Assembly: GCF_000820505.1 (NCBI RefSeq)
Contig: NZ_JWJD01000003.1
Location: forward strand, 62,001-126,000
Reading direction: 5' to 3'
Length of the DNA: 64,000 nt
From: Geoalkalibacter ferrihydriticus DSM 17813
GTDB taxonomy: Bacteria; Desulfobacterota; Desulfuromonadia; Desulfuromonadales; Geoalkalibacteraceae
The translations under genes and the position numbers were made by a program. The first letter of the stretch is position 1, and each line of letters starts with the position of its first letter. The notes below the pieces were generated by a model, which had not been told where the DNA came from, searched no databases, and saw only the letters and a list, made by a program, of their open reading frames with translations. Of the stretch, positions 18,084 through 26,346 are shown one piece after another.

Positions 18084-18114
18084 AAAAAAGGCGCCAAATG
18101 CATGGCGCCTTTTC
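18084..18114. terminator. Bidirectional intrinsic terminator (strongest on the minus strand)
   Basis: An AAGGCGCCA/TGGCGCCTT stem with a short loop. On the minus strand it is followed by a six-T run and would end the 6S-like RNA. On the plus strand it has four Ts and would end the small hypothetical gene. Confidence 0.85.
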
Positions 18115-18116
18115 CA

Positions 18117-18311
18117 TTGTAGCCCTCTCCACGCCTACCGTGGGACATCGGCCTCACAACGAGAACCAACAAAGTGGGTTCTCCAAGTGACGCATCAGGC
18201 GTCCCGCTACGGGGCGGGCTGGCACACCGCGTCACGGGAGGAGATCCCGAAAGAAAATTATTCCGCGTGGGCGTTCTTGACCTCACCTGTAGGGCAGAGA
18301 GCGGCTCGTTT
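18117..18311 (-). ncRNA. ssrS: Structured small RNA, 6S RNA (SsrS) candidate
   Basis: About 190 nucleotides on the minus strand, bounded by a strong promoter (18319-18347) and an intrinsic terminator (18084-18114), with no reading frame. Complementary arms close the two ends: GCC.CTCTC near the 5' end pairs with GAGAGGGC near the 3' end. Inside are a GTGACGC/GCGTCAC stem carrying a CCCGC/GCGGG hairpin, a CGGGA/TCCCG hairpin and a GAGAACC/GGTTCTC hairpin on the 3' side. The length, the closing stem, the AU-rich stretch on the 5' side and the small hairpin on the 3' side of the central region all resemble 6S RNA, which traps sigma-70 RNA polymerase. The 6S identity is inference; that an RNA is made here is better supported. 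Confidence 0.55.
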
Positions 18312-18318
18312 AGAAATG

Positions 18319-18347
18319 AGTATAGGAGATCAGCGCAGGCCTTGCAA
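18319..18347 (-). promoter_or_regulatory. Sigma-70 promoter of the 6S-like RNA
   Basis: On the minus strand TTGCAA (18347-18342) and TATACT (18324-18319) are separated by exactly 17 bases. Initiation is expected near 18311, just before the closing stem of the RNA. No protein-coding start follows, so the promoter serves the RNA gene. Confidence 0.75.
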
Positions 18348-18530
18348 GAGGCAATTTACTCGACCCACATCTGTATCTGCCGCGCGCGGGTTGATTTGCT
18401 TGCCACCGGCCTTGGTGTGCCTTCTTTTTGAGCGATCGGTGTTAAATGTGAGGCACTTTGCGCACTGTGCTTCCTCTCGGCAAAATGTTTAAGTGCATGC
18501 AATGGCGTTTGTTTACACCATCATCTGTCT

Positions 18531-18547
18531 CTGGCACGGGTTATGCG
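18531..18547 (+). promoter_or_regulatory. Sigma-54 promoter of the GAF-PAS histidine kinase
   Basis: CTGGCACGGGTTATGCG has the -24 GG at 18533-18534 and the -12 GC at 18545-18546 with the required ten bases between, and a full TGGCACG -24 block. The transcript would start near 18558, about 67 bases before the kinase ATG. The rest of 18348-18530 shows no gene or other clear signal. Confidence 0.7.
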
Positions 18548-18624
18548 AAACAGCTTGGCTTGAAGCGCGAGAAACCCTCTGACACGACGAACCCCTCGGG
18601 ATACGAGCTGCGCAAAGGGCATGG

Positions 18625-20199
18625 ATGACGAAGACATTGGATGACAAACGCGAACGCCTGCTCAAGGCATTGATCGAAATCGGCCAGGAGTTGGCGGCGA
18701 CCACCGAACTCGAGGCACTTCTCGGGCGGATTCTCGACGTGTCCCGCGATGTTTTTCATTTCGACAACGCCATCATTCGCCTGCTCGACGAGGATGCTCG
18801 GACACTGGTGACGGCAGCCTCCTACGGCTACGATTCTCAGGTGACCGCAGTGCCCCTCACTCTGGGGCGAGGCGTGATGGGAAAAGTGGCGCAAAACGGG
18901 GAGCCGTTGTTGATCAATGACCTGCGCGCCACGGCCGATTATGTCGCCGGCATCGAAGGCGCGCGCAGTGAACTCGCCGTGCCTCTGGTGGCCCATGATA
19001 AAATTCTAGGTGTTTTCAACGTTGAGAGCACGCGATCGCAGGCGTTCACCGAGGAAGATCGCGATTTGCTGGTGATTCTAGGCCGTCAGGCCGCTGCCGC
19101 CATTGAAAACGCCCGCCTCTATGAGAATCTGCGTCACGTCTCCAACCAGTACCGAGATTTGCACCAGTTCAACAGCCGCATTCTTAAAAGCGTCGATCTC
19201 GGGATCTACACGGTCGATATCGATCTGCGCATTACCTCGTGGAATCCCGGAATGGAAACCATGAGTGGCCTGAGCGAAGCCCAGGCCCTGGGGCAAGAGC
19301 TGCTGTGCCTGTTTCCGCAACTCGAAGAGGAGGGCATGGCGCAGCGTCTGCGCCAGGTACTGAGCAGTGGTATTTCGGAAAAACTGCGCCTGGCCCACCG
19401 GGATCTGCGGGGTGAAGTCCGCTTCCAAAAACGGCGTATCGCCGCGCTCAAGGATGGCGGTGCCACGACCGGGGCGGTGGTGATCGTCGAAGACGTAACC
19501 GAATTCAGACGGCTCCTCGATCAGACCATACAGTCGGAGAAACTCGCTGAACTCGGGCGCCTCTCCGCTGGAATCGCCCATGAGATCAACAATCCCCTCA
19601 GTGTCATTTCCTACGCCGCGCAATTGCTGTTGCGCGAGGAGCAGATTCCCCCCGACCAGGAAGAACTGCTGGAGCGCATCGACAGCGAAACCGATCGGCT
19701 CAAAGCCCTGACCGGTGGTCTATTGTCCTTTTCCCGTGGCCGCGAAACCCACAAGAGATTTATGGACCTCAACGACACGGTGCGTGACGTGCTGCGCCTG
19801 GTGAAATACGAGCTGACGCGCAACAACATTGAGGTTCTGGAGGATTACGGCGATTTGCCGTTGGTGCAGGCCGATCCCAACAAGCTCAAGCAGGTCTTCA
19901 TCAACCTGGTAATGAATGCCGTTCAAGCCATGGAAAAAGACGGGGCCATCCGCATCAGCTCGCGCCGCGTCCAGTCCGGATGGGTCGAAATAGTGTTTGC
20001 CGACAGTGGACCGGGCATGGATGCCCATCTGCAGGAAAAAGTATTCGAACCCTTTTTCACCACCCGCAAGGAAGGCGAAGGCACGGGCTTGGGTTTGTAC
20101 ATCTGCCGTACCATCATCGATGACCATGGCGGCCGCCTGCTGCTTGATTCAGCACCGAGCCAGGGAGCCAGCTTTCGCATTCGCCTTCCTGTCGAGTGA
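18625..20199 (+). CDS. Cytoplasmic GAF-PAS sensor histidine kinase, likely nitrogen-control (GnfK/NtrB-like)
   Basis: 524 residues without membrane helices: GAF domain (about 15-165), PAS domain (about 180-290), HisKA with the phospho-acceptor in AGIAHEINNPLSVISY (His near 316) and HATPase_c (NLVMNAVQAM, DSGPGMD, GEGTGLGLYIC). It should autophosphorylate in response to a cytoplasmic signal. A good sigma-54 promoter lies upstream, and the next operon on the strand is the sigma-54-dependent glnB-amtB, so nitrogen control is the natural reading. In Geobacter sulfurreducens a kinase, GnfK, whose expression depends on a master two-component system, works with an antiterminator regulator, GnfR. No partner response regulator is present in this window, so the GnfK assignment is inference. 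Confidence 0.88.
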   Translation: MTKTLDDKRERLLKALIEIGQELAATTELEALLGRILDVSRDVFHFDNAIIRLLDEDARTLVTAASYGYDSQVTAVPLTLGRGVMGKVAQNGEPLLINDLRATADYVAGIEGARSELAVPLVAHDKILGVFNVESTRSQAFTEEDRDLLVILGRQAAAAIENARLYENLRHVSNQYRDLHQFNSRILKSVDLGIYTVDIDLRITSWNPGMETMSGLSEAQALGQELLCLFPQLEEEGMAQRLRQVLSSGISEKLRLAHRDLRGEVRFQKRRIAALKDGGATTGAVVIVEDVTEFRRLLDQTIQSEKLAELGRLSAGIAHEINNPLSVISYAAQLLLREEQIPPDQEELLERIDSETDRLKALTGGLLSFSRGRETHKRFMDLNDTVRDVLRLVKYELTRNNIEVLEDYGDLPLVQADPNKLKQVFINLVMNAVQAMEKDGAIRISSRRVQSGWVEIVFADSGPGMDAHLQEKVFEPFFTTRKEGEGTGLGLYICRTIIDDHGGRLLLDSAPSQGASFRIRLPVE

Positions 20200-20239
20200 T
20201 TTGTTTAAAACCTGAGCGATGGACAGTGTTTCTGCTTAA

Positions 20240-20860
<621 letters not shown>

Positions 20861-20920
20861 CACCAAACAACGTCTTTGACTTCGAGCTTAAGTCTCGCCT
20901 ATTCCAGCGGAGGTAGTATC

Positions 20921-22243
20921 ATGAAAAAGACAACCCTGTTCATTGTTGCCGCGGTCCTGGGGGTCCTCGCCCTGCCCGCGTCGGCCCTGGCCGAGGAGAC
21001 GGTTATCTCTGAGGTTGCATTCATTCTCAACAGCTTTTCATTCCTCATCAGCGGCGTGCTGGTCATGTGGATGGCCGCCGGCTTTGCCATGCTCGAAGCA
21101 GGCATGGTGCGCAGCAAAAATGTCTCCACCATCTGCCTCAAAAACATCTCGCTCTATTCGCTGGCCGGCATTCTTTATTACCTGATCGGCTACAACCTCA
21201 TGTATTCCGGCGTGGATGGAGGCTTCTTCGGCAGCCTGGGATTCTGGGGGCCCGATGACGCCGCAGCCCTGGCCGGCGATTATTCAGCAGAGTACGCCAG
21301 CGGCTCCGACTGGTTCTTCCAGATGGTGTTTGTGGCCACCGCGGCTTCGGTGGTTTCGGGCACCGTGGCCGAGCGCATCAGGCTGTGGCCCTTTCTGCTC
21401 TTCGTCGTGGTGCTCACGGGTATCATTTATCCCATTCAGGGTGCCTGGAGTTGGGGCGGCGGCTGGCTTGACGAGATGGGTTTCTCTGATTACGCCGGCT
21501 CGACCATCGTGCACTCGGTGGGCGGCTGGGCGGCCTTGACCGGCGCGATTATTCTCGGTGCGCGCAAGGGCAAGTACGGCGCGGGCGGGCGGGTCAACCC
21601 CATTCCCGGTTCGAGCATGCCCCTGGCGACTCTCGGCACCTTCATCCTGTGGCTCGGCTGGTTCGGTTTCAACGGCGGTTCGGTTCTGGCTCTGGGTTCG
21701 GCCGATGCGGTCATTGAAATGTCGGTGGTTTATCTCAATACCAACCTGGCAGCGGCCGGTGGCATCATCGCGGCCATGATTGCTCTGCAGGTTATTTACA
21801 AAAAAGTCGATTTGTCCATGGCTCTCAACGGCGCCCTGGCCGGCCTGGTTTCCATCACCGCCGGTCCTGACACGCCCACGCCGGGCGGTGCCGTGCTCAT
21901 CGGTGCGGTGGGCGGCGTGCTAGTGGTTCTGGCTGTGCCTCTGTTCGATAAACTCAAGATCGACGATGTGGTCGGCGCCCTTTCGGTGCATCTGGTGTGC
22001 GGCATCTGGGGCACTCTGGCGGTTCCCATCACCAACGGCGACGCCAGCTTCTTCGTGCAGCTGCTCGGCGTGGTTGCCGTGGGTGCGTTCGTCTCGCTGC
22101 TCAGCGCCGGGGTCTGGCTGGCGATGAAATACACCATCGGCATTCGCGTTTCGCCCGAAGAAGAACACAGTGGTTCGGACACCGCGGAACTGGGCCTGGA
22201 AGCCTACCCCGAATTCGGACAAGGCTCCCAGAAGCTGCGTTAG
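20921..22243 (+). CDS. amtB: Ammonium transporter AmtB
   Basis: 440 residues. A signal peptide (about 1-24, ending ALAEE) is followed by eleven membrane helices. Family landmarks are WMAAGFAMLEAGMVRSKN, the DWFFQMVFVATAASVVSGTVAERI segment of the pore, the HSVGGWAALTGAIILGAR motif with the first pore histidine, and VSLLSAGVWLAMKYTIGIRVSPEEE at the cytosolic end. It conducts ammonium across the inner membrane and is gated by the upstream PII protein. CGGAGG precedes the ATG. A GC-rich intercistronic hairpin and a porin gene follow. Confidence 0.95.
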   Translation: MKKTTLFIVAAVLGVLALPASALAEETVISEVAFILNSFSFLISGVLVMWMAAGFAMLEAGMVRSKNVSTICLKNISLYSLAGILYYLIGYNLMYSGVDGGFFGSLGFWGPDDAAALAGDYSAEYASGSDWFFQMVFVATAASVVSGTVAERIRLWPFLLFVVVLTGIIYPIQGAWSWGGGWLDEMGFSDYAGSTIVHSVGGWAALTGAIILGARKGKYGAGGRVNPIPGSSMPLATLGTFILWLGWFGFNGGSVLALGSADAVIEMSVVYLNTNLAAAGGIIAAMIALQVIYKKVDLSMALNGALAGLVSITAGPDTPTPGGAVLIGAVGGVLVVLAVPLFDKLKIDDVVGALSVHLVCGIWGTLAVPITNGDASFFVQLLGVVAVGAFVSLLSAGVWLAMKYTIGIRVSPEEEHSGSDTAELGLEAYPEFGQGSQKLR

Positions 22244-22260
22244 GTTTTATGGTCTCATCC

Positions 22261-22291
22261 TGCTCCGGGCGGCAATCGGCTGCCCGGGGCA
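22261..22291 (+). promoter_or_regulatory. Intercistronic hairpin between amtB and the porin
   Basis: CCGGGC and GCCCGG arms flanked by TGC and GCA form a stable stem without a T run, 17 bases after the amtB stop. It looks like an RNA-processing or stability element rather than a terminator. Confidence 0.45.
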
Positions 22292-22322
22292 CATTTCTCA
22301 TCCAGCAAAGGAGATTAAACGA

Positions 22323-23057
22323 ATGAAGATGCACAAGTGGATTGCGGTTTTCGTAGGGGTGGCGGTCTTTTCGGTTGCCGGTATCAGTAAGGCCCCGGCG
22401 GCAAATCTGGACGTTTCGGGAGATGTCTACATTGGCTATTTTGACAAATATCTGTGGCGCGGTTTCGATCTGAGCGGCGGCAAGCCGGTCTTTCAGCCCG
22501 GCATTGATGTGGGCGTGGGCGGTTTCACTTTCAGCTACTGGAGCAATATTCAGCAGAACGACGGTGAATTGACCGAAACCGACATCACCATCGACTACAC
22601 CTTCAGTCCCCATGAACTGGTGTCGCTCAGCGTCGGCAATATTTTCTACAACCTCAACGATGTCAGCCAGACGGGCGTTAAGGACACCAACGAACTCTAC
22701 GTGAGCGCCGCCCTCGACACCCTGCTGGCTCCGACCTTGACCATCTATTGGGATTACGACGAAGCCGATTCCGATGGTCTGTTCTTTTCTCTTTCCGCGG
22801 GTCACAGTCTGGCGCTCATGGACGAGCTGTCCGTGAATCTCGGTGCCCTGATCAGCTTCAATCAGGCCAGCGACTATGCCGTGGGCGCTTATCGCGACTT
22901 TCATAACTATGAACTGGGCATCAGCGCCGACTATGCCCTGACCGAGCAGCTTGTTATCAGCCCCTCCTTCATGTTCAGCTCCGGTATCAGCGGCCCGGCC
23001 AAGCGGGCGATTGATTCGGAAATTCTTGCCGGGATCAACCTGGCCTTCAGCTTCTAA
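22323..23057 (+). CDS. TorF-family putative porin
   Basis: 244 residues with a signal peptide (about 1-27, ending APAAN) and alternating beta strands ending in Phe (LAFSF). The opening VSGDVYIGYFDKYLWRGFDLSGGKPVFQPG and the HELVSLSVGNIFYNL segment are typical of the TorF/Gcw_chp-type outer-membrane proteins often encoded next to PII and ammonium channel genes in this lineage. It probably lets small nitrogen compounds across the outer membrane, an inference from the operon. AAGGAG is nine bases before the ATG. A strong terminator follows, closing the glnB-amtB-porin operon. Confidence 0.82.
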   Translation: MKMHKWIAVFVGVAVFSVAGISKAPAANLDVSGDVYIGYFDKYLWRGFDLSGGKPVFQPGIDVGVGGFTFSYWSNIQQNDGELTETDITIDYTFSPHELVSLSVGNIFYNLNDVSQTGVKDTNELYVSAALDTLLAPTLTIYWDYDEADSDGLFFSLSAGHSLALMDELSVNLGALISFNQASDYAVGAYRDFHNYELGISADYALTEQLVISPSFMFSSGISGPAKRAIDSEILAGINLAFSF

Positions 23058-23102
23058 GCCCCTCGTCAAACCACGAGGCCCTGTTCGATTCGGGTCGACA
23101 CC

Positions 23103-23148
23103 AGGGCCGTCTTCTCCTAAACTGGAGGGGTCGGCCCTGTTTTTTTTT
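23103..23148 (+). terminator. Intrinsic terminator of the glnB-amtB-porin operon
   Basis: AGGGCCG and CGGCCCT arms with an inner CTCC/GGAG pairing, followed by nine Ts. Confidence 0.9.
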
Positions 23149-23156
23149 CGCGTCCT

Positions 23157-23287
23157 AACTATTCAGTCGCACGGCCAATGGCACCGCAGGGCGTGGCGGT
23201 TGAGTGATGCGGCCAATGTTTGAGCTACAGGCGAGTTTGTGCCGCAAACGATGCCGCCGTGCCCTGCGGTGCATGCGGAGCAGTTAC
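23157..23287. repeat. Dispersed terminal-inverted-repeat element, copy A
   Basis: Nearly full copy of the window's 135-bp family. It begins TAACTATTCAG and ends AGCAGTTAC, with an internal TGCGG..CAATGTTTGAGC core and long GC-rich complementary arms (CACCGCAGGGC and GCCCTGCGGTG). Orientation is opposite to copies B and E. It fills most of the gap between the porin and the inositol monophosphatase gene. Confidence 0.75.
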
Positions 23288-23359
23288 TTTGCGCCTGCAG
23301 GCGGAAGAATTCGGCGGCGTGGCGCTCGCCCCGCCGGGGATGAACAGTAAAGGAAGCAT

Positions 23360-24145
23360 ATGAAGGAAATCGCACTACGCGCCGCCCGTGAAGGCGGAAA
23401 AATTCTGCTGCAGAAATTCGGTACGGCGTTACATATTGATCGCAAAGGCGCGGGCGACCTGGTTACCGATGCCGACCGCGAAGCTGAAGAGGCCATCGTC
23501 GGCGTGATTCGACACACCTTTCCGCGTCACGCCATTCTCGCCGAAGAGGCCGACTACGGGGAGAAAGAGGGCGATTACCGCTGGATTATCGACCCCCTCG
23601 ACGGCACCACCAATTACGCCCATGCTTTTCCCTGGTTTTCCGTCTCCATTGCGCTGGAAGTGGCGGGCGAGGTGGTCCTCGGGGTCGTCTACAATCCCGC
23701 CCATCAGGATCTTTTCTATGCCGAAGTGGGCCAGGGAGCTTATCTCAACGACGTACAAATCCGGGTCTCGGCCACCGATGCTCTGGATGAGAGTCTGGTG
23801 GCTACAGGGTTCCCCTATGATCGCAAGCAATGCCAAGCCAACAATTACGACCATTTCATCAATTTTCAGCAAGCCGCTCAAGCCTGCCGCCGGGTTGGCT
23901 CGGCGGCCCTCGATCTGGCCTATACTGCGGCGGGGCGCTTCGACGGATTCTGGGAGATGAAGCTCAAACCCTGGGATGTGGCCGCCGGCAAACTGTTGGT
24001 GGAAGAGGCCGGTGGGCGGGTCAGCGATTTTTCCGGAGAGCCCTGCGATATCTTTGGTTGTGAAATTCTCGCCAGCAACGGTCTGATTCATGAGCCCATG
24101 AAGGCCTTGCTGGCCAAAGGACGTCGTCCCTCTCGGGCAGGCTGA
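23360..24145 (+). CDS. suhB: Inositol monophosphatase family protein
   Basis: 261 residues with the two family signatures: metal-binding IIDPLDGTTNYAHAFPWF (about 78-95), preceded by the acidic EE of AILAEEAD, and the C-terminal WDVAAGKLLVEEAGG. It dephosphorylates myo-inositol-1-phosphate or related sugar phosphates with magnesium; in Escherichia coli SuhB also modulates rRNA antitermination. AAGGAAG precedes the ATG. It lies alone between repeat copy A and a small coiled-coil protein gene. Confidence 0.9.
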   Translation: MKEIALRAAREGGKILLQKFGTALHIDRKGAGDLVTDADREAEEAIVGVIRHTFPRHAILAEEADYGEKEGDYRWIIDPLDGTTNYAHAFPWFSVSIALEVAGEVVLGVVYNPAHQDLFYAEVGQGAYLNDVQIRVSATDALDESLVATGFPYDRKQCQANNYDHFINFQQAAQACRRVGSAALDLAYTAAGRFDGFWEMKLKPWDVAAGKLLVEEAGGRVSDFSGEPCDIFGCEILASNGLIHEPMKALLAKGRRPSRAG

Positions 24146-24267
24146 ACTCCGGCGGTTTTCTCCGCGAACCTTTCTGCTATACTGTCCATAAGGATATGGG
24201 TTTACTCGTTCGCTTCGAGGCGTGGGGCCGCGAGGCGCGGCGAGCTCAGCAAGGCAAAGGAGTCTGT

Positions 24268-24486
24268 ATGTCCGAGACCAACAATCGGGTTGATGTGAAC
24301 GATGTTGCTCCCAATCTTGAGAAGCGCCTCGAAAAGGTGGAAAAAGACTTGGACATCATGGAGCGCCATGCGGCAGAGATGGATGAAACCGAAGACGAAC
24401 TCAAGAGCTATATGAAAAAGGTCGATCGGGAGCACAAGGACAGCCATTACCACAGCGTTCCCAAGCCGAAAAAACACACCATCTAA
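24268..24486 (+). CDS. Small coiled-coil hypothetical protein
   Basis: A 72-residue highly charged protein. Residues 12-55 form a likely coiled coil (EKRLEKVEKDLDIMERHAAEMDE), followed by a basic, His-rich tail (HKDSHYHSVPKPKKH). No family recognised. AAAGGAG lies seven bases before the ATG at 24268; upstream in-frame starts lack a ribosome-binding site. A bidirectional terminator follows. Confidence 0.75.
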   Translation: MSETNNRVDVNDVAPNLEKRLEKVEKDLDIMERHAAEMDETEDELKSYMKKVDREHKDSHYHSVPKPKKHTI

Positions 24487-24512
24487 GCGTGTGCGAAATT
24501 TGTGAAAAACAC

Positions 24513-24547
24513 AAAAAAAGCCCCTCCGACAAGAGGGGCTTTTTTTC
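24513..24547. terminator. Bidirectional intrinsic terminator
   Basis: AGCCCCTC and GAGGGGCT arms with A and T runs of seven on the two sides, between convergent genes. Confidence 0.9.
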
Positions 24548-24589
24548 GTGTAGCTCTGCGAAACTCTGAGTTCTGACCGCGCGCCGGAT

Positions 24590-25144
24590 TTATTCTTGCG
24601 GATTTTTATCCTCGGGCTCTTCAGCTTTGATCATTTCGATTTCATGTTCAAGGACGGCGGCATTCTGCTTGTACTCATCAAGCCGCTCGAGCAAGCTCTG
24701 GACGTCACCGCGCTCAAGGATCCCGCTTTCGCCGGTTTCGTGAGCCTCATCGATGAGGCGGCCGAGGTCGCCATGGGCCGCGCTGATTTTTTTATGCAGG
24801 GATGCCAGGTCGATTTTTTTCTGCACGATGCGGCGATATTGCCCCGCCTTGAATGTTGCCAGGAACAGGGTTTTGCGCGTACTGTCCCAGAACTTCTCGG
24901 CTTTGTCTTTGAGGGGCTCCTGCTCCTCGGTGCTTTCCTGCGCGCGGTATGCAGCCTGCTCTTCGGCTTTTTCTTCGGCCTGCTCGGCCTGCTCGGCCTG
25001 CTCGGCTACGGCCTGCTCGGCTACGGCCTGCTCGGCTACGGCCTGCTCCGCAGGCATCGTCGGCTGTTGCTCCTCAGTCGACTGGTCTTCAATGATTTGT
25101 GCCTGTTCCTCGTCTTGGGCCTGCTTTTTGGATTCGTCTGACAT
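24590..25144 (-). CDS. Hypothetical charged coiled-coil protein with an AEQAV tandem repeat
   Basis: 184 residues, no signal or membrane segment. The N-terminal third is low-complexity and Glu/Gln/Ala-rich, with a five-residue unit (EQAVA) repeated three times and then shortened EQA units, encoded by 15-bp and 9-bp DNA repeats. The rest is helical and charged (about 85-180), including KTLFLATFKAGQYRRIVQKKIDLASLHKKI and LLERLDEYKQNAAVLEHEIEMI, a likely coiled coil. GGAGG lies before the ATG at 25144. Function unknown. Its ends are well defined by a terminator downstream and an isolated promoter region upstream. Confidence 0.75.
   Translation of the reverse strand: MSDESKKQAQDEEQAQIIEDQSTEEQQPTMPAEQAVAEQAVAEQAVAEQAEQAEQAEEKAEEQAAYRAQESTEEQEPLKDKAEKFWDSTRKTLFLATFKAGQYRRIVQKKIDLASLHKKISAAHGDLGRLIDEAHETGESGILERGDVQSLLERLDEYKQNAAVLEHEIEMIKAEEPEDKNPQE
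24977..25048 (-). repeat. In-frame tandem repeat of 9-bp and 15-bp units
   Basis: On the plus strand GGCCTGCTC occurs twice, then a 15-bp unit GGCCTGCTCGGCTAC occurs three times in perfect tandem, followed by one more 9-bp unit. All units preserve the reading frame of the overlapping minus-strand gene. Confidence 0.9.
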
Positions 25145-25320
25145 CACCACCTCCGTAAGTGCAATTCAATTTTGTGAATTATCTTAGCATCTTTGTCGAT
25201 TCGGTCAAGGATTGATGGTGGGCCGGGCCGACACCGGACTTGCCCGATGTCCCATATTGCACTAGAATTGTCCGAGTGTTTTTAATCCGTTTCTTACTTT
25301 CTCAAGGAGGGCTTTACGGT

Positions 25321-26265
25321 ATGACGGCCATTTCCCCGCCCGGCAGCACAAAATTTCAGATCGATCTGCGACGTCATCTCAGGGAAGAAGAGGAGGATCG
25401 CGATCTGACCCGTGTCATCTGCGAAATCGCCGACGCCTCCAAGTATATCATCAACGCCATTCGCACCGGTGACCTCGGTTTGGCGGGTACCTCCAACCTC
25501 TATGGTGAAAACCAACTTGCTCTCGATGTGCTCTCCGACCGCATATTGCGCAAACGCATGATCCATTCCGGGGTGGTGGCCAATATTCTCTCCGAGGAAA
25601 CCTCCGAAGTCATTGAGGTGGATCCCGGCGGCAAATATTCCGTCGCATTTGATCCCCTCGACGGCTCTTCCCTGGTGGATGTCAATCTGGCGGTAGGCAC
25701 CATCGTCACCATTTATGAAGGCAGTGACCTGTTGCAGAGCGGGCGCAACCAGGTGGCCGCCATGTACATTCTTTACGGGCCGCGCACCTCGCTGGTGTAT
25801 TCCACCGGGCGCGGGGTTCATGAATTCTGCATGAATCAGCTCATGGAGTTTACCCTCACGAAAGAGAATATTCAGTTGCAGCCCAGCGGAAATATCTATG
25901 CTCCGGGCGGGCAGCGCAATCTCTATACCGAGGGAACCGAAAAGTATGTGTCCTCTCTCGAGGAAAAAGGCTACAAACTGCGCTACAGCGGGGGGTTTGT
26001 GCCCGACATCAACCAGATTTTGCTCAAGGGATCGGGAATTTTTCTCTACCCCCATCTAAGAGATAAACCCAAGGGCAAGCTGCGTCTGATCTTTGAACTC
26101 AATCCCATGGCGTATCTCATTGAACAAGCGGGCGGCAAAGCCTCCACCGGCCGCCAAAGTATTCTCGACATCAAGCCAGAGAGCATTGATGACTGCGCCC
26201 CGATTTTCATCGGCTGTCGTGAAGATGTTGAGCGCGCCGAGGAATACATCGCCCGTTACGGTTGA
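25321..26265 (+). CDS. fbp: Fructose-1,6-bisphosphatase, class I
   Basis: 314 residues. The metal site VAFDPLDGSSLVDVNLAVGTI, the preceding SEE (ANILSEETSEV) and the substrate-binding YSTGRGVHEF and KLRLIFELNPMAYLIEQAGG segments are diagnostic of class I enzymes. It hydrolyses fructose-1,6-bisphosphate to fructose-6-phosphate in gluconeogenesis, needed by an organism that grows on acetate or similar acids. GGAGG precedes the ATG at 25321. It is monocistronic, with a terminator immediately after, and converges on ptsP. Confidence 0.95.
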   Translation: MTAISPPGSTKFQIDLRRHLREEEEDRDLTRVICEIADASKYIINAIRTGDLGLAGTSNLYGENQLALDVLSDRILRKRMIHSGVVANILSEETSEVIEVDPGGKYSVAFDPLDGSSLVDVNLAVGTIVTIYEGSDLLQSGRNQVAAMYILYGPRTSLVYSTGRGVHEFCMNQLMEFTLTKENIQLQPSGNIYAPGGQRNLYTEGTEKYVSSLEEKGYKLRYSGGFVPDINQILLKGSGIFLYPHLRDKPKGKLRLIFELNPMAYLIEQAGGKASTGRQSILDIKPESIDDCAPIFIGCREDVERAEEYIARYG

Positions 26266-26291
26266 GTGGGGGCTTTTTTGCCAGTCGCAAC

Positions 26292-26330
26292 AAAAAAAAC
26301 CCGAGGGCCACCGCCTTCGGGTTTTTTTTG
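26292..26330. terminator. Bidirectional intrinsic terminator
   Basis: AAAACCCGAGG and CCTTCGGGTTTT arms, with A and T runs of about eight on either side, between the convergent fbp and ptsP genes. Confidence 0.88.
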
Positions 26331-26346
26331 TGATGCGGTCTCTTGC

